Shown here in pieces: positions 8,357 to 16,569 of a DNA stretch of 57,085 nt. Position numbers and translations under genes: made by a program. Position 1 is the stretch's first letter, and the number at the start of each line of letters is the position of its first letter. The notes below the pieces were generated by a model. It saw only the letters and a list, made by a program, of their open reading frames with translations, did not search any database and was not told the DNA's origin. The stretch is taken from contig CAIYRB010000122.1 in NCBI GenBank assembly GCA_903928445.1, positions 1 to 57,085 on the forward strand, written 5' to 3'. The stretch is from an uncultured Pseudomonadota bacterium (lineage in GTDB: Bacteria > Bdellovibrionota_B > Oligoflexia > Oligoflexales > CAIYRB01).

Positions 8357-10318
8357 GTGCGCCACGAGGCGTCTTTATTGTCGGGGTGTAAGTCCCCACG
8401 GAGAAACGGTGCTCACCGGACTCCGGAGCGAGTCTTGAAGTCATGGAGGTAACGAGATGATTTAAGCGTAGACAGCGAGAGGATAGGCCGTAGGCCGCAA
8501 GGTCGAAGTGATTGAGCCCCGAAATCCTATTAATCGGGTTGGCTGACGCCGTTTGTTTAGCGGAAGGCAACACCGGACCTAAGCCAGTTGAGCGATGCAG
8601 AGGTCTGGCAACCCCGGGGTCTTAGAGCACGGCATGTCCAAAGACAATGAGATGAACGTGGGATCTCCCCAACGTCCTGCCAGGAGGGCAGTATGGGCAA
8701 AGCAAGTGTAACAGCGAGAATGCTCAGACGGCGTTAGGGAAGTCAGAGGGCCATAGTACTCCGAATGCGGGAAAGCCGTGTACATGGGGAAGGGCCCGCG
8801 GCCAATCGACCTCAAAGGGGAAACGTCAGTGGGACAAACAAAGCCCAACAAACCGACGGCTACGAAACTAATGAGGATAGCGCAACTGTCTCGTGAGAAT
8901 GTCGACGCCGAGCTACGGTGGCTGATGCCACATTACAATCTTGGGTCGCTCACGGGCTGCTTCCGGGAGCTAGATGGAAATAAGGCTGTCGGAGCAGATG
9001 GAGTCAACAAAGCGACTTATGGAGCAAACCTTAACGACAATCTCGCCGGTTTGATTGACCAGATGAAGACAATGTCCTACCGGCCACAACCGGTTCGTGA
9101 GGTGCTAATTCCTAAAGAAGGGAAGCCAGGTGCGACTCGTCCGTTAGGGATCAGCAATTTTGAGGATAAGATCGTCCAGTTAATGACGAGCAAAATCCTC
9201 GGGGCCATCTATGAACCGGTGTTTCGTAGCTGCTCTTACGGCTTTCGGCCGGAACGCAGCTGTCACACGGCAATAAAGGCATTGAGCACTTATCTGTTTA
9301 AGCACCCCTGTGAAGTTGTCATCGACGTGGATCTAAAGAACTTTTTTGGGACAATTGATCACCAAAAGCTTGTAGAAATCCTCCAGCTACGAATCAAGGA
9401 CCAGGTATTCATCAGATACATCGTGCGGATGCTAAAGGCAGGACTCCTCAGCGATGGGGAGTTTAAAATGACCGATGAGGGTAGTCCCCAAGGTAACGTC
9501 GCCAGTCCCATCCTCTCAAATATCTATGCTCACTATGTCATTGACTGTTGGTTCGAGGAAGTCGTCAAGAAGCACACGGTAAAACCTGTGGCTCTATTCC
9601 GTTATGCCGATGATATCATCATCTGCTGTGATGATGCATCAGACGCGGAGCGGATCAAGGCTGCTCTAAACGGGCGGTTGAGCAAATATTCTCTCGAGCT
9701 TAACTTGGAAAAGACTAAAATGGTCGCCTTTGATAAGCGAGCTTTCCAGAGCGGCATTCGCCAAGGAACCTTCGACTTTCTCGGATTCTCATTTTTCCTA
9801 GCGCGCTCGCGCAAAGGAAACGTTACCGTCAAGCTGAAGACTAGCCAAAAGCGCATGCGGTCGAAAATCGCTAAGGTAAAAGTGTGGATGAAGGAAAACA
9901 GACACAGCCTTAGGCTGAAGTCTTTATGGCTTTTGTTCACGGCCAAGCTAGCAGGACATGCTAGATATTTTGGAGTTTCATTCAACTCTGCGAATGTCTC
10001 TAAGTTCCTGTGTGAGGCAAGGAGAATATTCTTTAAATGGATCAACCGACGAAGCCAAAAGAAGTCCATATCCTGGGAGAAGTTTGGCTTGTTTACCAAG
10101 CTATACCCTCTCCCAGCAGTGAAGGTTTACCATCCGCTTTTCTGATCCCTGGTGCGTGAAGGGTACGTCGTCAGCCCATTGCCTTAATTGGGCACGATGG
10201 GTTGGAACTGGGGGGAGGTCGGAGCGATCCGATCTCTCTACCACCTCGCACCTTTTCTCTCGAACATCCGCGCGTTCACCCCTTGAATCGCCGTCGATCT
10301 AGCCTTCAAAATACCAGT
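8357..10318 (+). mobile_element. Group II intron, 3' end unresolved
   Basis: GTGCGCC at 8357 matches the conserved start of group II introns. It is followed by about 470 bases without a gene, rich in short stems, where domains I-III would lie. A maturase-type reverse transcriptase follows. After the reverse transcriptase stop I could not find a convincing domain V (the AGC-containing 34-nt hairpin) or a domain VI with a bulged A. A stem with arms GAGGTCGG and CCGATCTC around 10216-10240 is present but does not fit domain V. The right limit given is simply the IS1182-family border. The intron may be 3'-truncated or of a divergent class. Confidence 0.6.
8829..10145 (+). CDS. ltrA: Group II intron reverse transcriptase/maturase
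   Basis: This intron-encoded protein of about 438 residues contains the ordered reverse transcriptase blocks. These are GNKAVGADGV (RT1), RPLGISNFEDKIVQ (RT2), SYGFRPERS and VIDVDLKNFFGTIDH (RT3), GSPQGNVASPILSNIY (RT4), FRYADDIIICC with the catalytic YADD (RT5), and FDFLGFSF. A basic maturase domain X follows (from about KMRSKIAKVKVW). No HNH endonuclease domain is seen at the C-terminus, which ends shortly after domain X. The protein would splice its own intron and copy it into DNA at new sites. GTG at 8829, eight bases after AAAGGGG, is the most convincing start; GTG at 8778 and ATG at 8784 are in frame upstream. Confidence 0.9.
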   Translation: MGQTKPNKPTATKLMRIAQLSRENVDAELRWLMPHYNLGSLTGCFRELDGNKAVGADGVNKATYGANLNDNLAGLIDQMKTMSYRPQPVREVLIPKEGKPGATRPLGISNFEDKIVQLMTSKILGAIYEPVFRSCSYGFRPERSCHTAIKALSTYLFKHPCEVVIDVDLKNFFGTIDHQKLVEILQLRIKDQVFIRYIVRMLKAGLLSDGEFKMTDEGSPQGNVASPILSNIYAHYVIDCWFEEVVKKHTVKPVALFRYADDIIICCDDASDAERIKAALNGRLSKYSLELNLEKTKMVAFDKRAFQSGIRQGTFDFLGFSFFLARSRKGNVTVKLKTSQKRMRSKIAKVKVWMKENRHSLRLKSLWLLFTAKLAGHARYFGVSFNSANVSKFLCEARRIFFKWINRRSQKKSISWEKFGLFTKLYPLPAVKVYHPLF

Positions 10319-10335
10319 GGGCCTGTTGAAATTCT
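10319..10335 (+). repeat. IS1182-type left terminal inverted repeat
   Basis: This 17-base terminal repeat GGGCCTGTTGAAATTCT is perfectly complementary to 11804-11820 and marks the left end of the insertion sequence. Confidence 0.9.
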
Positions 10336-10437
10336 GGATCATATAACAACATTAAATTTAATTTACATGAATAAAATGGGTGAATGCGCCGTGATATCTC
10401 GCGGCGCGGTAGGCCATGTGCAGAGCAATATGGACAG

Positions 10438-11742
10438 TTAGAGCTTTGCGAGACGCTTTAAATTGTGTGCGACAGCTATCATGTAGACTTGGGATTGAAC
10501 CTTGGCAAGGCCTCGACACTGTGCTCGTCCTAGGTCGTGGTTGGACTTATCCTCGCCGAAAGTACCTTCTATTTTCCAAGCGCGCTGCCTGAGCTTGCCC
10601 TTGAACTGCTTAGTCGTGCGGCGGCGATGAACCCTATCGAATTCTTCTTGATAGAAGCTCCTCTGCACCCGGCGGGATTTGATTTTACCGTGGCCTTTCA
10701 GACAAGATGATCGGAACGGGCATGTTTTGCACTCACCGCCAGTGATCACGTATCGTGTAAATCCATTTGATGGCTTGTGCGGAGTCAGCGTATAACCATA
10801 AGGACAGCGATAGACATCATTTTTATGGTCATATACGAAGCCTCTGGTTGGGGAAAATTTCCCCTTTCCGAGTTTGTTGTCTCGCAGTGGAATATATGTC
10901 GTGATTTTCCGTTTTCGAAAGAATCGGTAGGTTGGGCCGTGCCCGTAGCCTGCATCAGCCAACCATTCTTTGGGTTTGATATGAAACCGTTTCAATTGGT
11001 AATCGACACGATCTGTTAGCACCGTGCACTCATGGGTCGATCCAGTGGTAACGTGGCAATCTGTAATGACTTTGTGAGCACCATCGATTGTACAGTGCGA
11101 TTTATAGTAAAATCGTGCGGGTTTGCCGCTTCGAGAAACAAAAGAAGCGTCGGGGTCCGTCTTGCTAAAGTGAGTCTCTTTCTTCACCTTCTTTTTGACG
11201 GGAATGTCGTTCAAAGCCACTGCTGATACTTTTCGCGGCCGCCCTCTTGACCTTTTTGGCGTTCGCTCGACAAGTGATTTGTTCGCAGCATTGGCGCTGA
11301 TCAGGGTCGCGTCGGTGATCATTTGATTGCCCTTAACGAGCCCGGCCTTCTGGCATTGGATGACGATCCTTTCAAAGACTGCTCGAAACACATCCTCACC
11401 TAGACGATCACGAACCTTAGAGAGGGACGAATGATCGGGCACTTGCTCGTCCACGGCGAGCCTTAAAAACCAACGGAAGGCGAGATTAACCTGAATATCT
11501 TCGCATAACTGCCGGTTCGACTTGATGCCATAGAGGTACTTAACCACCTCCATTTTGAAAAACATTACTGGATCTATAGACGCTCGTCCCATTCGAGCCG
11601 AATATAGCGGCTTCGTCAATGAATAGACAAAGCGCAGGTCAAGAACTGAATCGACTCTGCGCAACCGGTGGCTGCGAGGAACTAGCTGCTCTAAGTCGAT
11701 CACCACGGGGTGCACTGGTCGCGGGCGTCTTCTTCCCTGCAT
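10438..11742 (-). CDS. IS1182-family transposase
   Basis: This 434-residue DDE transposase has the IS1182/DUF772 N-terminal region (PVVIDLEQLVPRSHRLR, then a segment with SLSKVRDRL). The RNase H-like catalytic residues are visible as ITDATLI, WLADAGYG and WKIEGTFGEDK. A Cys-rich loop (CKTCPFRSSC) precedes the third acidic residue, as is usual in this family. The ATG at 11742 follows a GGAGG by eight bases; an upstream in-frame TTG at 11799 is less convincing. The gene looks intact, so the element could still be active. Confidence 0.9.
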   Translation of the reverse strand: MQGRRRPRPVHPVVIDLEQLVPRSHRLRRVDSVLDLRFVYSLTKPLYSARMGRASIDPVMFFKMEVVKYLYGIKSNRQLCEDIQVNLAFRWFLRLAVDEQVPDHSSLSKVRDRLGEDVFRAVFERIVIQCQKAGLVKGNQMITDATLISANAANKSLVERTPKRSRGRPRKVSAVALNDIPVKKKVKKETHFSKTDPDASFVSRSGKPARFYYKSHCTIDGAHKVITDCHVTTGSTHECTVLTDRVDYQLKRFHIKPKEWLADAGYGHGPTYRFFRKRKITTYIPLRDNKLGKGKFSPTRGFVYDHKNDVYRCPYGYTLTPHKPSNGFTRYVITGGECKTCPFRSSCLKGHGKIKSRRVQRSFYQEEFDRVHRRRTTKQFKGKLRQRAWKIEGTFGEDKSNHDLGRAQCRGLAKVQSQVYMIAVAHNLKRLAKL

Positions 11743-11803
11743 GTGGCAAACCTCCGAAAGACTTGCCACTTTTAAATCACTGGAAAGATTAGAGGCCAAT
11801 TAG

Positions 11804-11820
11804 AGAATTTCAACAGGCCC
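11804..11820 (-). repeat. IS1182-type right terminal inverted repeat
   Basis: Complement of the 17-base left end at 10319-10335. It lies 62 bases upstream of the preferred transposase start. Confidence 0.9.
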
Positions 11821-11825
11821 AAGTG

Positions 11826-11865
11826 TTTTTTGAACGCTGATCGGTTTCCCGCGGCTATGCCTAGG
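11826..11865 (+). repeat. 40-bp direct repeat, right copy
   Basis: Identical over 40 bases to 121-160. On the IS91-transposase strand it lies about 80 bases past the transposase stop and would end in GTTC. IS91-family elements insert next to GAAC/CAAG, so it might be the origin end of that element. Alternatively it is the right attachment site of the island. Confidence 0.9.
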
Positions 11866-11944
11866 GAAAACAAAGATTCTTGTGATTTCATCTAATTTTA
11901 GGCATAGGACGAGACAGGCGCTCGGAGATTTACAGTGGGGGTGC

Positions 11945-13423
11945 TCAAGCTTCTGGCGCGTCGCATGAGTCGTCACATAGCGGTTCGTAGGTCACACCTT
12001 CAGAGGGGGGTGGCCTTGGACTCCGCCAGGGTCCTGCCTGCGAGCCGGCGAATCCAACATGTCGCAGGATTTTTGCAATGACCCCCGGATTACGTATCAC
12101 GGCTAGTCGGCGCACGGGACCGCCGCACACCTCACATTTGGTCAAATCTAAACCAAAGGCTTGTTTTGCTAGGGCCGCCCAAGAGGCTCGCTGGGTCGCG
12201 GAGGCCAACAGTTTGCCGGATTCATCACGTGCCTTGGGCTTTGGGACTAGAACGATTTCTTTGCGGATCTTAGCGTTCGGCGCAAGTACCCCAAAATATC
12301 TTAGTAGATGCCCGTTTGGCGGAGGAACGGCCGATGCGAGCTTCTCCACCAGCTCAATTCCAGAAAGCTGAATTTCAACGGTGCCATCGGACCACGGCGC
12401 TTTCATTTTGTATCGTACCGTGCCGTCGTCAGCAAGCACCAGCCGCTCATTGGCAAGTGGCGGCCTAGTGACGTAGCGAACCAGCCTGGCGAGTTTCCAG
12501 CGTTGGTGCGCTTTGACAACCTTATCGGCCTTGAGATTGAACCAGTTCATCTGTGCCACCAGATCGCCGCGGATCTGAGCAGTCGTCTCGTCCATGGGCA
12601 ACCGTATGCGACGAACCGCCTGGCCAGCGCGCGGCCCAAAAGCAATCATGTTTTTGAGCGAAGCTCCATCGCACAGCGCAGCGGCGTCAGGCTCGGCGTC
12701 GCCAGTAGAGGCTTCGCCACCCTCGAGAAAGCCTTTCTTCTCTAGAGTCTTAAAGCTACGCTTGGCGATCTTTTCCACAACCGCGGCAACATCCTCCGAC
12801 GTCAGTGCGTCGCCAAGATCGTGGAACACGTGCTTTTTAGCCTTTTCATCATAGACATAGCCGCCATCAAGGAAAACGCCATGAATATGCACGTTTAAAT
12901 TTAGAGATCCACCAAGACGCTGGATCACCAAAAATCCGCCGGTCTGTGCGTCTTTAATACCGCGTAGACCTAGTTTTTTGGCTATAAACTTACTGATCTC
13001 CTCGTAAAATATATTGACAACAATGTTTAGCATCGGTCGATCACGGGAACATAAAAAGCGCAGCGGCATGGGCAGAGACAAGACCCATTGCCGAGCTTGG
13101 ACGCGAGGAAAGACCTCCTCAATGATCCGAATCTCAGCCTCGGTCATCCGCCGGCCACAGCAGGATGGACAAAAACCTCGGCGTTTGCACGAAAATGCCA
13201 AAAGTTTTTCATGGTCGCAGTCCATGCACTGAATCCTCGCGAAACCTCGTTCAAGCATGCCGCAGTCAAAATATGCTTCGAACTCCCGTTCAACGTATTC
13301 AGGTAAATATTTGCCTTTCGAGGCAAGGTCCTGGCGAAAGGCATCGACATGACTCGCAAGCACACCATAGAGCACCGTTTGCTCTGGTGCCCGACGGGTA
13401 TATGTGGCTGCGGCTTCTCCCAT
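11945..13423 (-). CDS. IS91-family rolling-circle (HUH) transposase
   Basis: This 492-residue transposase has an N-terminal zinc-binding domain (ARIQCMDCDHEKLLAFSC, then RGFCPSCCGRRM). The Y2/HUH domain with NLNVHIHGVFLDGGY supplies the HxH metal site. The C-terminal block APWSDGTVEIQLSGIELVEK through RYFGVLAPNAKIRK is characteristic of this family, whose members move by single-strand rolling-circle transposition and can carry neighbouring DNA. The ATG at 13423 is chosen because other members begin shortly before the TVLYGVLASHVDAF segment; in-frame starts at 13471 and 13528 would run towards the recQ start. I could not define the element's ends with certainty. Confidence 0.85.
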   Translation of the reverse strand: MGEAAATYTRRAPEQTVLYGVLASHVDAFRQDLASKGKYLPEYVEREFEAYFDCGMLERGFARIQCMDCDHEKLLAFSCKRRGFCPSCCGRRMTEAEIRIIEEVFPRVQARQWVLSLPMPLRFLCSRDRPMLNIVVNIFYEEISKFIAKKLGLRGIKDAQTGGFLVIQRLGGSLNLNVHIHGVFLDGGYVYDEKAKKHVFHDLGDALTSEDVAAVVEKIAKRSFKTLEKKGFLEGGEASTGDAEPDAAALCDGASLKNMIAFGPRAGQAVRRIRLPMDETTAQIRGDLVAQMNWFNLKADKVVKAHQRWKLARLVRYVTRPPLANERLVLADDGTVRYKMKAPWSDGTVEIQLSGIELVEKLASAVPPPNGHLLRYFGVLAPNAKIRKEIVLVPKPKARDESGKLLASATQRASWAALAKQAFGLDLTKCEVCGGPVRRLAVIRNPGVIAKILRHVGFAGSQAGPWRSPRPPPSEGVTYEPLCDDSCDAPEA

Positions 13424-13536
13424 CCGCCGTCTATAGCCTGGCTTTGGCAGAATATTACAATGACATCTCATGTCGCTGGCAAATGTCTGGCCCTTAGGTG
13501 AAAACATCCTGGACACGTTGGGAGACAAGGTTGGCT

Positions 13537-15063
13537 ATGAAAAACATCGATAAAAAAATGGCAGAGGCGGCTAAGAGCATCCTGGGTGGTCGCCCTATGT
13601 TTGAGCACCAGCGACTAGCCTGCGCCGCATTGCTGGCGGGGCGACACGTCCTGCTGGTGTCGCCCACGGGTAGCGGCAAAAGCCTTTGCTATCAGCTTCC
13701 GACGCTTCTATCGGGTAAGCCGACCCTGGTAGTTAGTCCTCTCATTGCGCTGATGGATGACCAGGAGGAAAAGACTAGGTCTCTTGGACTGTCCGTCGGG
13801 CGCCTCCACAGCGGGGTCGACTTAGCTAAACAGTGGTGGACTGTAGGCAGTTGGATAAATGGGACTCTCCGCATCCTTTATACCTCTCCCGAACGGCTGT
13901 GTGATGACCGACTGCGACATAGCCTAGGACAGCGTCCGCCTGGCCTAATAGTCATTGACGAAGCTCACTGTATCTCGACTTGGGGCCACCGCTTTCGTCC
14001 CGCTTACCGGCGCCTTGGTGAGACGCTTAACGCCTTTGCAAAGACGCCAACTTTAGCCATGACAGCCAGCGCCAGACCTGCGGTACGACAGGACATCTTG
14101 CAAACACTAAAATTGGATGATCCACTATCGATCGTTGTGCCATTTAGCTTCCCACGTTTGCGGCTTAGCACCGTCGAGGCGTACCGTCCAGAAGAGCGCC
14201 TAGTGTTTATCGCGGCTCTTGCCAGCAGTCCTGGCAGGCTACCCATGGTGGTCTTCTGTCTCACCAAAAAGCAGTGCCAATCGACCGCTTCCTTTCTTGC
14301 GCAAAGCGGCCACAGCGTCACGACCTACCATGCAGGGATGACCGTGCAAGACCGCGCCAAGGTCGCTACGACATTTAGAGGCGCGACGCGCGCCGTCCTG
14401 GTCGCCACCTCCGCCTACGAGATGGGCATCGATAAGGCCGACATCAGAACTGTTGTTCACTCTGGACTACCCACCTCGCTAGAATCCTACACGCAGGGAA
14501 TCGGACGGGCTGGCAGGGACGGTGCCGACGCTGTGGCCGTGCTCCTTTATTCAGAGCGGGACCTCGACATTTTAGACGCGGTGGCTGGTCACACGCCCGA
14601 GGTCGATGGTTCGCCTTGTACGCACGCGGCCGCGGCCAAAGATATTTACGACTACGCCAGCACGCGGAGCTGCCGCCTTGCCGCCCTCAATGGGCATTTT
14701 TTTGGGCCGCTACACCCAGAGGCGCATGTCCAGTGCGGACACTGTGATACGTGCCAAAACAGACGACCCGAGCGGGCTCTACCCACCGCCGTGGCTCTAA
14801 GAAAGTGGCGCAGCAGGGTCGCTCGCGAGCGCAGCCTGCCAGCGTTTGCCGTCCTAACTGACCGGGAAATTCGTCGTCTGTGCACCATCTGTCCAAAAAC
14901 AGAAGCCGATTTAGAGGGCATCGATGGTGTGCGACGCAGCGTCTTAAAGGAGTATGGCAGCAACATCATCGCCGCCCTTTGGCATCCTGGACAAGCGGGC
15001 AATGGAAGTGCTGGCGACGCCGAGCGCTCCCTGCACTATGAGCCTAGAGGCTCTGACCCATAG
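13537..15063 (+). CDS. recQ: RecQ-type ATP-dependent DNA helicase
   Basis: This 508-residue superfamily 2 helicase is of RecQ type. Walker A SPTGSGKSLCYQLP lies near residue 41. The DEAH box VIDEAHCISTWGHRFRP near 140 resembles RecQ's DEAHCISQWGHDFRP but has Q-to-T and D-to-R changes in the aromatic-rich loop. Motif VI reads QGIGRAGRDG. A short zinc site (CGHCDTC) follows, and the C-terminus (from about ALRKWRSRVARERSLPAF) resembles an HRDC domain. RecQ helicases unwind forks and recombination intermediates 3' to 5'. It starts just upstream of the IS91 transposase, divergently. The ATG at 13537 is preferred over the GTG at 13498. It may be a second, accessory RecQ rather than the housekeeping copy. 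Confidence 0.8.
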   Translation: MKNIDKKMAEAAKSILGGRPMFEHQRLACAALLAGRHVLLVSPTGSGKSLCYQLPTLLSGKPTLVVSPLIALMDDQEEKTRSLGLSVGRLHSGVDLAKQWWTVGSWINGTLRILYTSPERLCDDRLRHSLGQRPPGLIVIDEAHCISTWGHRFRPAYRRLGETLNAFAKTPTLAMTASARPAVRQDILQTLKLDDPLSIVVPFSFPRLRLSTVEAYRPEERLVFIAALASSPGRLPMVVFCLTKKQCQSTASFLAQSGHSVTTYHAGMTVQDRAKVATTFRGATRAVLVATSAYEMGIDKADIRTVVHSGLPTSLESYTQGIGRAGRDGADAVAVLLYSERDLDILDAVAGHTPEVDGSPCTHAAAAKDIYDYASTRSCRLAALNGHFFGPLHPEAHVQCGHCDTCQNRRPERALPTAVALRKWRSRVARERSLPAFAVLTDREIRRLCTICPKTEADLEGIDGVRRSVLKEYGSNIIAALWHPGQAGNGSAGDAERSLHYEPRGSDP

Positions 15064-15263
15064 AACGCGGTGCCGGGCAAGTACATGCTCTTTCACTGCT
15101 TCGGATGAAGTCGACTAGCTGCGGGCAATCTGCTCATTGGCGCTTTGGTTCTGTGATCGTACTTCGGGCAGTGCTGCCACGAAGACGTCGGTTGACTTGC
15201 TGATCACAAATGCAGTCTGTTAAATCAGAGCTAACAATCAGAGCATTGGATCCAGATCGGATG

Positions 15264-15277
15264 CATATGAATATATG
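15264..15277 (+). promoter_or_regulatory. Small palindrome upstream of brnT
   Basis: CATAT (15264-15268) and ATATG (15273-15277) form a short inverted repeat about 45 bases before the brnT start. BrnT/BrnA operons are usually repressed by the antitoxin binding a promoter palindrome, so this is a candidate operator. The motif is AT-rich and short, so it could arise by chance. Confidence 0.25.
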
Positions 15278-15322
15278 GCTTAGAGTATTGATAATGATAC
15301 CGATAAGGAGTAGGCTTCGCTC

Positions 15323-15616
15323 ATGGAGAAGCGTACCGTTCGATATGGGCAATTTGAATGGGATCTGGAGAAGGCTAAAGCCAATCTGTCCAAGCACGGC
15401 GTGGACTTCTTTGAGGCAATGTCAGCGTTTCTAGACGATCACCGCGTCATAGCGACCGATGACGCCCATAGCACCTTAGAGCCTCGACTGTTCTGCATCG
15501 GCAAGGTGGGGAATCGTATTCTGACCGTTCGCTTCACCTACAGAAAAGGAATCATCCGCATCTTTGGTGCGGGACATTGGCGTAAAGGTGGAGTCATTTA
15601 TGGCAAAGAAAAGTAA
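15323..15616 (+). CDS. brnT: BrnT-family toxin (RelE-like ribonuclease)
   Basis: This 97-residue protein matches the BrnT/DUF497 pattern. It has FEWDLEKAKANLSKHGVDF at the start, a D-H-S-xx-E-P-R segment in the middle (DAHSTLEPRLF), and the closing TVRFTYRKGIIRIFGAGHW strand. BrnT toxins are RNases with a RelE-like fold that stop growth until neutralised by BrnA. A ribosome site AAGGAG lies 12 bases before the ATG. The gene precedes and overlaps its antitoxin by 17 bases, the usual toxin-first order of this family. It sits at the end of the mobile-element zone, which suggests horizontal acquisition. Confidence 0.85.
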   Translation: MEKRTVRYGQFEWDLEKAKANLSKHGVDFFEAMSAFLDDHRVIATDDAHSTLEPRLFCIGKVGNRILTVRFTYRKGIIRIFGAGHWRKGGVIYGKEK

Positions 15617-15839
15617 GGCGATCAGGGGCGATGAACCGGTCGGGAATCTGAAGCGGATGATGGATTTTCTCCCATCTCCGGCTAATCTCTTACCGAAAGA
15701 GGAGGCCATGAAAATCACGCTGTCGATCGACGAAGAAACCGTCGACTTCTTTAAGAAAGTCGCGAAGAAAAACGGCACCAAGTACCAACGGATGATGCGC
15801 GAGGTCTTGAAGGGCTACGCCAAGAAGTATGCGTCGTAG
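15600..15839 (+). CDS. brnA: BrnA/CopG-type antitoxin
   Basis: This 79-residue antitoxin ends with ITLSIDEETVDFFKK followed by KNGTKYQRMMREVLKGY. That is a ribbon-helix-helix pattern typical of BrnA/CopG antitoxins, which bind the toxin through the N-terminal tail and the promoter through the RHH dimer. The ATG at 15600 lies within the end of brnT with a GGTGGAG-like ribosome site just upstream, indicating translational coupling. In BrnTA systems the complex usually represses its own promoter. Confidence 0.8.
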   Translation: MAKKSKAIRGDEPVGNLKRMMDFLPSPANLLPKEEAMKITLSIDEETVDFFKKVAKKNGTKYQRMMREVLKGYAKKYAS

Positions 15840-15915
15840 TTCAGTTCTTGTCCGTTAGAGCGTCCGATGATGTCGAGGAATTCGGCAAATGCGGCGACAT
15901 TTCGCGTCACAGCCT

Positions 15916-16569
15916 CTATTTTGCTGGCGCTGCGGATCCTGCGTTCTTTTTAGCAGCACGCGCATAGTACGCCACGGCCATCGCTAAGATTCCATAGTCA
16001 TCGATGAGGCCAAAGATCGGTACGTAGTCGGGGACCAGATCAAAGGGCGTAATGAGATAGAACAGCGCGCCGTAGGCAACGACCTTATCCAGCGCCGTCA
16101 ACTGCGTCGAGGTGATGACGTCGCGCAGGGTGACGATTTTATCCTTCCAGTCCAGGCCCAACTTTTGAAAGTAATTGAGCAAGCCACTGCTGCGGTCAAT
16201 CTGCGTCTTGCGACCTCCGTCCGTCCCGATGGAGGCAAGAGCTTCGATCATGCGATCTTCACCGGATCCAGACGCTGGCAAGTCACTGGTAGATAGACCT
16301 AGATTCTTTAATGCAGCGCCGATGGAGAGGTTGGCATTGCGATCCAGCATCGCTTGAACGACCGGCGCTGACGGTGCCAAACTGCCCTCAATGATCAGCT
16401 GATAAATCACTTCGACCAGTGCTGCCTGATAGACACGAGGCACCTCGTCACGCGGCTCATTGTGACGCCAACGCCGCAGGGTCATGCCACTGACACCTAG
16501 CCTCTCACCCAGCTGCTCATAAGAGAGACTACAGTCGTCCATGAGCTGAAATAAATGTAAATACATCAT
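15916..16569 (-). CDS. HTH-DUF1232 fusion protein
   Basis: This 217-residue protein has two parts. Residues about 15-35 (LSYEQLGERLGVSGMTLRRW) form a helix-turn-helix resembling Xre/MerR-type DNA-binding motifs. The C-terminal part (LDKVVAYGALFYLITPFDLV and PDYVPIFGLIDDYGIL) is a DUF1232/YkvA domain, a short hydrophobic hairpin normally found in small membrane-associated proteins. Function is unknown. A soluble DNA-binding head joined to a membrane-hairpin domain could tether or sense at the membrane, but that is inference. The ATG pair at 16564-16569 is used; an AGG lies about nine bases upstream. It faces the brnTA operon. Confidence 0.7.
   Translation of the reverse strand: MMYLHLFQLMDDCSLSYEQLGERLGVSGMTLRRWRHNEPRDEVPRVYQAALVEVIYQLIIEGSLAPSAPVVQAMLDRNANLSIGAALKNLGLSTSDLPASGSGEDRMIEALASIGTDGGRKTQIDRSSGLLNYFQKLGLDWKDKIVTLRDVITSTQLTALDKVVAYGALFYLITPFDLVPDYVPIFGLIDDYGILAMAVAYYARAAKKNAGSAAPAK

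Larger units (their letters stand above)
10319..11820 (-). mobile_element. IS1182-family insertion sequence
   Basis: A 1502-bp element bounded by a perfect 17-bp inverted repeat, GGGCCTGTTGAAATTCT at 10319-10335 and its complement at 11804-11820. It encodes one full-length DDE transposase on the minus strand. The flanks (CCAGT on the left, AAGTG on the right) give no clear target duplication, so the original insertion site may have been rearranged. Its right end lies only five bases from the 40-bp repeat at 11826. Confidence 0.88.

Noticed and set aside
10216..10240. Hairpin GAGGTCGG/CCGATCTC as intron domain V
   Set aside because: It lacks the AGC triad and bulge of domain V, so it is not used to set the intron end.
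12308..12745. 145-residue plus-strand frame inside the IS91 transposase
   Set aside because: It is antisense to a clear transposase with zinc and HUH motifs.
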